From positions 1-20,098 of IMG/VR virus record IMGVR_UViG_3300042402_001098: DNA of 20,098 nucleotides, one strand, 5' to 3'. Below are positions 8,591-14,065 of the stretch, one piece after another (position 1 is the stretch's first letter; every line of letters begins with the position of its first letter). The notes below the pieces were generated by a model. It made no database searches. It was given only the letters and a program-made list of their open reading frames with translations, and had not been told where the DNA came from. The DNA comes from a virus. The translations under genes and the position numbers were made by a program.

Positions 8591-8876
8591 AACCGCTATT
8601 AAAGAGCTTTGCCGTAAACTACTTGAAAAGAACTGTTCAGGGGATATCGAGTACATTAGTATCGAGGAAAATGAACGCCTAAGTGTCTGTGGAATTGACA
8701 GCTTTGCTTACGTTATGGTATATGCAGAGATAAGCTCTTTGTTTGACATTTCTAACGATAAATTTGAAGAAAACCTCCCTAAAGGGGATGTTGTGTTCGG
8801 AGACTTGCTCAACTTTATCGAAACTAATAAAACTAAAGAACCTAGTGAAGAGGAAATCCAAGATGCTTGTAACTAA
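8583..8876 (+). CDS. Acyl carrier protein
   Basis: I start the gene at ATG 8583 (97 residues), with AAAGGG about 9 nt upstream and an 8-nt overlap with the diiron gene. An earlier in-frame ATG at 8550 would only add diiron-gene sequence. The core LSVCGIDSFAYVMVYAEI has the carrier-protein signature, with S40 the expected 4'-phosphopantetheine attachment site. The motif is DSF rather than the common DSL; DSF also occurs in carriers such as DltC. A four-helix-like acidic layout follows (FDISNDKFEENL, DLLNFIE). It would hold the growing or oxidised acyl group between the ketosynthase and diiron protein. No phosphopantetheinyl transferase is in the window, so the host enzyme would have to load it. 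Confidence 0.88.
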   Translation: MLRTAIKELCRKLLEKNCSGDIEYISIEENERLSVCGIDSFAYVMVYAEISSLFDISNDKFEENLPKGDVVFGDLLNFIETNKTKEPSEEEIQDACN

Positions 8877-9948
8877 AACCGCATCTATAGTAGCTGACGA
8901 ATTTGTAAAGTACGAGGGTAAGCACCCTCAGATGGTTGGGATGGTTAGTGGGTCTATGGCTGGGACAGCTAACGGTGTGAAATATAGTGTTCATAATATG
9001 CTTGATAAAATGTTCCCAAAGGAGCTAAAAAAAGAGCTTAGAACTATAGGCGGGGATCGTAGTGGGGTGGTATTCGCTAGCGGGGCTTCAGAATGGGCTG
9101 GGGCAGCCTTACTAACCCCTCCTTTGGAAGCCGATTATCATTATTTCGCTCCTTTTCTAGGACTCATCAATATTGTCGCGGGTAAGTTTGCTAATGAGAT
9201 TGGTTTCACAGGGTATATATCTAGTGACGCGACGAGTTGTATAAGTAGCTACAAAGGTATCCAAGAAGCTAAGTGGCTTATTGAGTCTGGTCAATTAGAT
9301 CGGGTTCTTGTGGTAGGTATCGATGACCAAGTAAATGCCTCGGTAATGAGGGTCTTTGGTATGACTAAAGCTAGTATGTCATTAGAAGACGAGGCTGTAA
9401 GAAAGCCGTCTGCATTCGACAGCACTAACGGGGGGTTCCGCGTATCCCAAGGAGGGGGTTTCGTTCTCTTAGAGAAAGAGGAGTCTATCTACCCAGCCAT
9501 AGCTGAAGTAGTTAGTGTGGCTATAGGTGCGGAAGTGTGTAATAACCCTATAGGTATGACTATAACTGGTGCAGGTTATAAGTCTGTAATTAGCCGGTGC
9601 ATGAAGGCTTATGAAAACCCTACGTTTATTAAGACACATGGTACAGGTACTAAAGCTAATAACGAAGGGGAGCGTGCGGCAATCCAAGGGTTTTTCGGGG
9701 ACAATTTCATAGCCACTGGGTATAAAAGTGAGATAGGACATACAATGGGAGCTTCAGGGGTCGTGGAGTTGAGCATAGCTATATCCGATGCCCGTAAAGG
9801 TTTAATACGGGGTATTGTAAATCGGACTGAAACTGATGATAAGTTTCTTAGTTATGATAAACATTGTGCAGTAACTTCTATACTATTACTTGGTGCAGGT
9901 ATGGGTAACGTGTATGCTGCTGTACTTTTAAAATTGAAAGGGATATAA
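8863..9948 (+). CDS. Beta-ketoacyl-ACP synthase (FabF/KS type), short N-terminus
   Basis: Condensing enzyme that would extend an acyl chain with malonyl-ACP. The start is ATG 8863 (361 residues), with AGGA 8 nt upstream and a 14-nt overlap with the ACP stop. The longer in-frame start at 8743 adds only a Lys/Leu-rich tail with no KS character. Catalytic residues are intact: C126 (SDATSCISS), H259 (THGTGT), K288 (YKSEIGH) and H293 (GHTMGASG). FDSTNGGF and the C-terminal glycine-rich loop GAGMGN also fit the thiolase fold. FabF has about 410 residues and its Cys at 163, so about 37 N-terminal residues (the usual first strands) are missing or rebuilt. Retention of Cys argues for condensation rather than a chain-length-factor or decarboxylase role. 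Confidence 0.9.
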   Translation: MLVTKTASIVADEFVKYEGKHPQMVGMVSGSMAGTANGVKYSVHNMLDKMFPKELKKELRTIGGDRSGVVFASGASEWAGAALLTPPLEADYHYFAPFLGLINIVAGKFANEIGFTGYISSDATSCISSYKGIQEAKWLIESGQLDRVLVVGIDDQVNASVMRVFGMTKASMSLEDEAVRKPSAFDSTNGGFRVSQGGGFVLLEKEESIYPAIAEVVSVAIGAEVCNNPIGMTITGAGYKSVISRCMKAYENPTFIKTHGTGTKANNEGERAAIQGFFGDNFIATGYKSEIGHTMGASGVVELSIAISDARKGLIRGIVNRTETDDKFLSYDKHCAVTSILLLGAGMGNVYAAVLLKLKGI

Positions 9949-9949
9949 C

Positions 9950-10399
9950 ATGTCAGAAAAAATCGGATTCACCCATTTTAAAGTTGAGGATGGCCAAATT
10001 GCTGGCTATGATGTAGAAGGGCCGGCAGGGTTACTTATAACCCGTGTACTAGAGGGCTATGAACCTTACAGTTACCCCGCAGTAGCCTTAAGTTCTGAGG
10101 GGTATATCATTGCATGGGTCACTAATAGTAATTTCTATACATGGTACATCAACCCTGTGGCAGCCACTGCCGGATTAGTTCCTTTTGAAGGGGCTTTAGA
10201 TTTCTTCGGATCTATGAATCAGTTGAGAGACTATGTGGTGCAAGATGGGGAGTTACGAAGTAAAGCCCTTTTAACCAACTCCCCTTATTTAAGACTAGGG
10301 GCTTATAGAAACGGAATTGATATTATCGCTATGACTGGTAAAGTAGTTTACGAGGCCCCTCCTTTCAGCGGGAATACCCCTACGGTAGAGGAGCTATAA
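9950..10399 (+). CDS. Unknown 149-residue protein with NFYTWYI motif
   Basis: Begins one base after the ketosynthase stop, with AAAGGG upstream, and ends in TAATG shared with the cupin ATG, so the three are translationally coupled. The protein is soluble-looking and beta-rich (GPAGLLITRVLEGYEPY, then VALSSEGYIIAWVTN). Residues 61-67 (NFYTWYI) match the small protein at 7156-7338. No catalytic motif or family recognised. Because the two motif-bearing proteins flank the diiron-ACP-KS set, they may be related partners or shared targets; this is inference. Confidence 0.8.
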   Translation: MSEKIGFTHFKVEDGQIAGYDVEGPAGLLITRVLEGYEPYSYPAVALSSEGYIIAWVTNSNFYTWYINPVAATAGLVPFEGALDFFGSMNQLRDYVVQDGELRSKALLTNSPYLRLGAYRNGIDIIAMTGKVVYEAPPFSGNTPTVEEL

Positions 10400-10767
10400 T
10401 GTCTCACGATTTAGTCGGGTGCTTTGCCAATATATGGTTACGTCAGAAAGTATTTAGCTCTAAAGGTGAAACCATAGGGGGGCATAAACATAAATACGAC
10501 CATTTATCTATTTTAGCTAAAGGGTCTGTAGAGGTTTCTGTAGATGGTAAGACTAAAATATTCCATGCTCCAACATTCGTTGTAATAAGAGCTGATAAAG
10601 TCCATGATATTACTTCACTTACTGATGAGGTATTGTGGTACTGTACATTTGCTAGTAGAGATATTAATGGAGATGTATTCGATCCTACAGATAACTGTCC
10701 GTTAGACTTGGAAGCTCATGAACGATTGGATAAAGGCATCTTAGATAATATACAGGTATTAGAATGA
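10399..10767 (+). CDS. Small cupin-domain protein
   Basis: 122 residues, one beta-barrel cupin. Motif 1 is seen at GETIGGHKHKYDHLSILAKG (residues 23-42), with H29, H31 and H35. Motif 2 is FVVIRADKVHDITS, with H69. H35 stands where many cupins have Glu, giving an all-His metal site. Similar HxHxxxH cupins occur in phage tail regions. The reaction is unknown: it could be a dioxygenase, an isomerase or only a binding protein. Coupled by TAATG to the preceding gene, it ends the tightly packed run begun at 7156. A role tailoring a small molecule or sugar fits the context but is not shown. Confidence 0.8.
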   Translation: MSHDLVGCFANIWLRQKVFSSKGETIGGHKHKYDHLSILAKGSVEVSVDGKTKIFHAPTFVVIRADKVHDITSLTDEVLWYCTFASRDINGDVFDPTDNCPLDLEAHERLDKGILDNIQVLE

Positions 10768-10809
10768 GCCATTGGATTTCATTAACATAAAAACAAAAAG
10801 GAAATAAAA

Positions 10810-11385
10810 ATGACAAACATTCTAACATGGTATGCACCTTCTAACAATGGTGCTTTTCAAAAGACAGTTGAACTAGGTATCTTCTCGGATATGCTAGCAG
10901 TGAAACCAACATTTAGTTTCTCGTTTACGAGCATGAACTATATCGAGCAAAACGGTACGTTTGACATTGATGGTGTTCCTATGACAGAGGCTCAAAAGGC
11001 AGAAGTGCTAGGTGCTATTAACTCTATTTCAGCACCACTGGAATGGTATCGTAATGTGAAACAAAGGCAGTACAGCGATGCATATCAAGCAGCTATTAAA
11101 GCAATGGCTGGGAACACCGACAGTGCTGAGATGGCATCGTGGACGAAGCAAGAGACTGAAGCTAGGGCTTGGACTGCTGATAACAATGCTGTTACTCCTC
11201 TCATCGACAATTTACTCATTGGGCGTAATATTGCTGGTGAGACAAAAGCAGCATTAGTAGCCACTATCATCGCTAAAGCTGATGGGTATGCTCAAGGCTA
11301 TGCGCTAGTGCTGGGTATGTACCATGCTAAACAAAAACAGCTAGAAGAGTGCACTACGGTAGAGCAAATTCTAGCGCTCGTATAA
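10810..11385 (+). CDS. Tail-fibre assembly chaperone-like protein (DUF4376-type)
   Basis: 191 residues with AAAAAGG upstream. The C-terminal half (about 86-182) has the pattern of phage tail-fibre assembly/DUF4376 proteins: MASWTKQETEARAWTADN, then TPLIDNLLIGRNIAGETKA and helices with KADGYAQGYALVLGMYHAKQK. The N-terminal half (FDIDGVPMTEAQKAEVLGAI) is typical of short fibre-associated proteins. These proteins help fold or trimerise fibres, which fits its place after the fibre genes. A 42-bp A-rich gap separates it from the cupin gene, so it may be expressed differently from that run. Confidence 0.7.
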   Translation: MTNILTWYAPSNNGAFQKTVELGIFSDMLAVKPTFSFSFTSMNYIEQNGTFDIDGVPMTEAQKAEVLGAINSISAPLEWYRNVKQRQYSDAYQAAIKAMAGNTDSAEMASWTKQETEARAWTADNNAVTPLIDNLLIGRNIAGETKAALVATIIAKADGYAQGYALVLGMYHAKQKQLEECTTVEQILALV

Positions 11386-11395
11386 GGAGGATATG

Positions 11396-11539
11396 ATGAA
11401 AGTAGTAAAAGATGTCTGTGATCACTGTGGCAATGTCAATGCTGAGTGTGTCGAGTTTAAGTTGTTGTAGGTGCTCAAGTATCGAGTATGTCAGAAATGT
11501 ATCAGTATGGCATTTAGATCATTTTCTAAGGACAAGTAA
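11396..11539 (+). pseudogene. Small zinc-ribbon ORF interrupted by in-frame TAG
   Basis: AAGGAGG at 11384-11390 sits 5 nt before ATG 11396 (ATG 11393 is too close). The frame gives 24 residues with a CxxC (C8, C11), then TAG at 11468-11470. It continues open for 22 codons to TAA at 11537-11539 with a second CxxC (C32, C35). Together they make the two knuckles of a 47-residue zinc ribbon. Either a nonsense mutation broke the gene, the TAG is read through, or there is a base error. TAG is a normal stop for many neighbours, so genome-wide recoding is unlikely. Confidence 0.55.
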
Positions 11540-11540
11540 T

Positions 11541-11825
11541 ATGGCTGACTGTTGCACAATGTTTCCAGAGAAATTTAGAGGGGATGAGATTAGCGCAGCC
11601 TGCTGTAACCATGACCACGATGTGGTTCATACGTACAGCCTGATCACTCCAGCTGTGAACTTTTGGTACAACCTAAGTAACTGTGGTGTATCAGTAGGAT
11701 GGAGAACCATGATTGTGTTTGGAGGTACTGTGGGTCATATAATAAAGTACCCACATCTTGCATACAAAGCGTATAAAAATAAAAAAGCTATGGTACAATA
11801 CCAGCAACAAACGTCAAAGGGCTAG
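11541..11825 (+). CDS. Small Cys-rich PLA2-like phage protein
   Basis: I start at ATG 11541 (94 residues), with AAGGA 9 nt upstream. The longer frame from 11412 overlaps the zinc ribbon and has no Shine-Dalgarno. The segment ISAACCNHDHDV (residues 17-28) has the CxxHD pattern (C21, H24, D25) of small phage proteins resembling phospholipase A2. Another CC pair is at 4-5. A hydrophobic stretch GWRTMIVFGGTVGHIIKY (53-70) could associate with membrane and is followed by a basic tail. Families of this kind often sit beside lysis genes. Catalysis is unproven and the Tyr of true PLA2 is missing. Confidence 0.6.
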   Translation: MADCCTMFPEKFRGDEISAACCNHDHDVVHTYSLITPAVNFWYNLSNCGVSVGWRTMIVFGGTVGHIIKYPHLAYKAYKNKKAMVQYQQQTSKG

Positions 11826-11826
11826 T

Positions 11827-12246
11827 ATGGATGAAGCAGTAGTTAGAGAGATGGTAGTGAGGCATGATGAAGCAATTGATCATGTATCAAAATCTATTGA
11901 AAGGCTGGCTTCTGCTGTAGAGAAAACTGATGACAAGATGGACAAGGTTATTGATGCTCTGAGCCAGAATGCAGTTATATTAGAACGCATATCTAACATA
12001 GATAGCTCAAACAAGGACAGTGTGAATAGATTGCACAAACGCATTGATGATGTAGAGAAGGCTATTGAGAATAAAGAAGAGGCAATGAGTTTGCGTATGG
12101 CAAGTGTAGCTGCAGATGCCAAGAAAGGTGGACAGCTATATGATATAGCTTCCTATACTGTCAAAGCTTTAGCATGGGTATTGCCTTTAGGTACAGGTGC
12201 ACTTGTAGGTATATTGTGGTTGATAGACCACTCAAATAAAGGTTAA
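11827..12246 (+). CDS. XhlA-like coiled-coil protein with C-terminal membrane anchor
   Basis: Start at ATG 11827 (139 residues), just after the previous stop, with AAAGGG about 7 nt upstream. Residues 10-90 are a long charged heptad region (ERLASAVEKTDDKMDKVIDAL, then KRIDDVEKAIENKEEAM). A single transmembrane helix follows at about 114-133 (ALAWVLPLGTGALVGILWLI), then a short polar tail. This is the layout of XhlA-type holin accessory proteins. Placement before the endolysin supports a lysis role. It could act with the two-TM protein at 12923. Confidence 0.7.
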   Translation: MDEAVVREMVVRHDEAIDHVSKSIERLASAVEKTDDKMDKVIDALSQNAVILERISNIDSSNKDSVNRLHKRIDDVEKAIENKEEAMSLRMASVAADAKKGGQLYDIASYTVKALAWVLPLGTGALVGILWLIDHSNKG

Positions 12247-12248
12247 TC

Positions 12249-12308
12249 ATGAAGTTAAAACTAGTACTAGGAAAAGCTACTGCATCGGTAATACTAAAAG
12301 GAGAGTAA
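12249..12308 (+). CDS. Putative 19-residue micro-ORF before the endolysin
   Basis: ATG 12249, with AAAGG about 7 nt upstream, encodes a short basic, hydrophobic peptide (MKLKLVLGKATASVILKGE). It stops with TAA directly before the endolysin ATG. The endolysin's AAAGGAG lies inside its last codons, so translation of the micro-ORF could couple to the endolysin. It may also be chance. Confidence 0.35.
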   Translation: MKLKLVLGKATASVILKGE

Positions 12309-12848
12309 ATGGCTAATTTCGAAAAAGCGTATGCAAAGGTCAAGAAGTTTGAGGGTGGTTATGCAAACAACCCTAATGATCGCGGCGGTGAGACCTATGC
12401 TGGCATAGCTCGTGTGCACCACCCAAAATGGGCTGGATGGGTCATAGTTGATAAATACAAACAATCACAGCACAGCTCCAAAGCACTGAATAAAGTTTTG
12501 CAAGGCAATGAGGAAGTCGGTGCAATGGTGGCGAGGTTTTACAAAGTCAATTTTTGGAATCCGATTATGGGTGACAGTATCCTAAATCAACTCACTGCAG
12601 ATAATATTATGGATTTTGCTGTTAATAGTGGTGTGAGCCGTGCGGTAAAATACGCACAGCGTATCGTCGGAGCAGTTGAGGATGGGGTGATTGGACCTAG
12701 GACGATCAAGGCTATCAATGCGAATGTGGATGGGTTTGTTACAAAGTACAAAGCGGCACGTTTAGATTTTCTGAAAAAGATTGTGGCACGCGATAACACA
12801 CAATCGGAGTTTATGAAGGGCTGGACTTCTAGGGTTCAGAACGCATAG
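12309..12848 (+). CDS. GH108 endolysin (N-acetylmuramidase)
   Basis: 179 residues. Cleaves the glycan backbone of peptidoglycan at the end of infection. The GH108 signature is at residues 14-33 (FEGGYANNPNDRGGETYAGI), with E15 the predicted catalytic acid. The C-terminal half (about 95-175: NIMDFAVNSGVSRAVKYAQR, then DGVIGPRTIKAIN) is a PG_binding_3-type domain. N4 gp61 belongs to the same glycoside hydrolase family. No signal peptide is seen, so release should depend on a holin. AAAGGAG sits 6 nt before the ATG. It lies between two membrane proteins in a lysis cassette. Confidence 0.93.
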   Translation: MANFEKAYAKVKKFEGGYANNPNDRGGETYAGIARVHHPKWAGWVIVDKYKQSQHSSKALNKVLQGNEEVGAMVARFYKVNFWNPIMGDSILNQLTADNIMDFAVNSGVSRAVKYAQRIVGAVEDGVIGPRTIKAINANVDGFVTKYKAARLDFLKKIVARDNTQSEFMKGWTSRVQNA

Positions 12849-12852
12849 AGGT

Positions 12853-12906
12853 ATGAGTAAAAAGGTAAATCCAGAACTTACTAAAAGTGAGGCATTAAAA
12901 CTATAA
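12853..12906 (+). CDS. Putative 17-residue micro-ORF
   Basis: Begins MSKKVNPELTKSEALKL and ends TAA, filling the gap between the endolysin and the holin candidate. Its only Shine-Dalgarno-like sequence (AGAGG) is almost touching the ATG, so translation is doubtful. Confidence 0.2.
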   Translation: MSKKVNPELTKSEALKL

Positions 12907-12922
12907 AGGAGGCTAGAAGAGT

Positions 12923-13177
12923 ATGAAGATAATGGATAAGATAAAGAAGGTTCTAAATGACTGGTTTACAGAAGTGGATAACAAAACGTTTGACATTACT
13001 AAAGTACTCGCTGTATTTTCTATAGGCACTGGAATCTTTTTAGCAATTTTTTCAGTAGTGTACAAGGCTCAAGCATTTAATTACCAAGATTATGGCTTAG
13101 GTACTGCTGCATTATTCGCTGGCCTAGGCGTGGCTCTTGGTCTTAAGAAAGACTCTGATAAGAGCATAGGGGAATAG
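12923..13177 (+). CDS. Two-TM small membrane protein, holin candidate
   Basis: 84 residues, preceded by AAAGGAGG at 12905-12912 (10-nt spacing). TM1 is at about 28-49 (VLAVFSIGTGIFLAIFSVVY) and TM2 at about 57-74 (YGLGTAALFAGLGVALGLKK), with a charged N-terminus and short polar C-terminus. The pattern FDITKVLA...YGLGTAALFAGLGVALGLKKD is seen in small phage membrane proteins near lysis genes. It directly abuts the spanin gene (TAGATG). It is the best holin candidate, forming membrane lesions that free the endolysin, although the XhlA-like protein could share that job. Confidence 0.7.
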   Translation: MKIMDKIKKVLNDWFTEVDNKTFDITKVLAVFSIGTGIFLAIFSVVYKAQAFNYQDYGLGTAALFAGLGVALGLKKDSDKSIGE

Positions 13178-13513
13178 ATGGTATGGATTACATTTTTAAA
13201 GATGTACTGGAAATATGTTTTGGTTTTTGTGTGCTTCTCACTATTTTCTATCTCACTGGTATGGATGACGATATCAAACACTAAGCTAGAGGCTGATATA
13301 AACATCTACAAGACTGCTTTAGAATACCAGAATGCTTCACTACTAAAACATAAGAAGGAATATGATGAGAAGTTATCGAAACTGCCTAAAGAGATTGAAA
13401 AGATTACTGTTAGGTATCAAGTTATTTATCAAGATATAGACGATTGGAAAGGAGATGATAATGCAACTGATTGTGAAAATGCTGCTGCTTACTTACACAG
13501 CTTTAACTATTAG
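13178..13513 (+). CDS. Inner-membrane spanin (Rz-like)
   Basis: 111 residues. A signal-anchor helix at about 12-32 (KYVLVFVCFSLFSISLVWMT) is followed by a periplasmic coiled coil (about 35-90, TKLEADINIYKTALEY to KEIEKITVRYQVIYQDID). One Cys (C99) may allow dimer formation. The 3' end overlaps the o-spanin gene in another frame, the classic Rz/Rz1 arrangement. With its partner it would span the periplasm and fuse the inner and outer membranes in the last step of lysis. It begins directly at the preceding stop, with AGGGGA upstream. Confidence 0.85.
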   Translation: MVWITFLKMYWKYVLVFVCFSLFSISLVWMTISNTKLEADINIYKTALEYQNASLLKHKKEYDEKLSKLPKEIEKITVRYQVIYQDIDDWKGDDNATDCENAAAYLHSFNY

Positions 13514-13697
13514 TGGGTGTAGCCATAAGCTGTTATATGTACCCAGTGAGTGTCATATCCCTGATTACTCGGAAGTTACCATAGATATAGTTGATAGAAA
13601 TACAACTCTTGGTGAAGCTAAAAGATGTACTATTAACTACACAAAACAAAAAGAAGCTAATGAAAAAATGGTGAAAGCTATAAAGCTTTGTCAATAA
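13461..13697 (+). CDS. Outer-membrane lipoprotein spanin (Rz1-like)
   Basis: Start chosen at ATG 13461 (78 residues) because AAAGGAG ends 6 nt upstream; ATG 13455 lies directly on it. A lipoprotein signal (KMLLLTYTALTISGC) puts the lipobox ISG-C at C20. The mature part is about 58 residues (SHKLLYVPSECHIPDYSEVT) with two further Cys. It is longer and less Pro-rich than lambda Rz1. The first 53 nt overlap the Rz-like gene in another frame. It should sit in the outer-membrane inner leaflet and pair with the i-spanin. Confidence 0.85.
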   Translation: MQLIVKMLLLTYTALTISGCSHKLLYVPSECHIPDYSEVTIDIVDRNTTLGEAKRCTINYTKQKEANEKMVKAIKLCQ

Positions 13698-13729
13698 AGT
13701 AGATAGAACCAGCTATGATCTGACTCTAG

Positions 13730-13996
13730 ATGTGTCATTTCGTCTATAAAGGCACTTCATTAACAATCACCGTTAAAGAGAAATCAGTAATCCCAGTAGC
13801 AGACATGAGACTAGCGGGGTATCAAAGTGAAGTAAGTACGATGAGCAACATCATAACTATTATGCCAGATGCCTGGACAGCATTTCGACTCGAAGCAACT
13901 TGTGCCGCAATTGGGGCAGATGTGAATTCACTAAAAATAGCAGGGCAACAATGGTATAGTGGTACAGTCTTAAAAGTAAACTTTAAAGTTAGATAA
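13730..13996 (+). CDS. Weak unknown ORF (88 residues)
   Basis: The frame is open from just after an in-frame TAG at 13727 to 13996 and holds a plausible soluble sequence (NIITIMPDAWTAFRLEATCA, then QQWYSGTVLKVNFKVR). No Shine-Dalgarno precedes ATG 13730, nor the internal ATG at about 13841 (MSNIITIM). It lies between the spanins and the portal hairpin. I do not recognise it. The start is uncertain and it may be non-coding. Confidence 0.45.
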   Translation: MCHFVYKGTSLTITVKEKSVIPVADMRLAGYQSEVSTMSNIITIMPDAWTAFRLEATCAAIGADVNSLKIAGQQWYSGTVLKVNFKVR

Positions 13997-14000
13997 AACT

Positions 14001-14041
14001 GTGCTAAGACATACTTAAGGAGAGCTTAGGTAGAATAGCAC
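14001..14041 (+). promoter_or_regulatory. Two-part RNA hairpin upstream of the portal gene
   Basis: The outer stem GTGCTA (14001-14006) pairs with TAGCAC (14036-14041). An asymmetric internal loop (5 and 3 nt) leads to an inner stem TACTTAAG (14012-14019) pairing with CTTAGGTA (14025-14032), 8 bp with one G-U and loop GAGAG. No U-run follows, so it is not a standard terminator. The bulged shape resembles phage RNase III processing sites. It divides the lysis and head modules. Confidence 0.5.
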
Positions 14042-14065
14042 CAATACTGAGGGGATAGGATTAGA

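Noticed and set aside
8743-8862. 40-residue N-terminal extension of the ketosynthase
   Set aside because: It is ACP coding sequence in another frame; AGGA points to 8863.
8863-9948. Codon bias as proof that the acyl-carrier genes were recently acquired
   Set aside because: GGG is 17 of 42 Gly codons in the ketosynthase against 1 of about 42 in the capsid gene, but the portal also uses about 11 of 40. The capsid bias probably reflects expression level, so the test is not decisive.
11396-11539. Genome-wide TAG recoding to an amino acid
   Set aside because: TAG ends many sound genes here (8590, 11825, 12848, 13177, 13513, 16625, 19856), and read-through would run into coupled starts.
11412-11540. 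N-terminal extension of the PLA2-like protein
   Set aside because: No ribosome site; overlaps the zinc-ribbon frame; the family-like part starts at 11541 with its own AAGGA.
13688-13719. Sigma70 promoter TTGTCA-20 nt-TATGAT before the weak ORF
   Set aside because: The spacing of 20 nt is too long, and in AT-rich DNA such matches are frequent.
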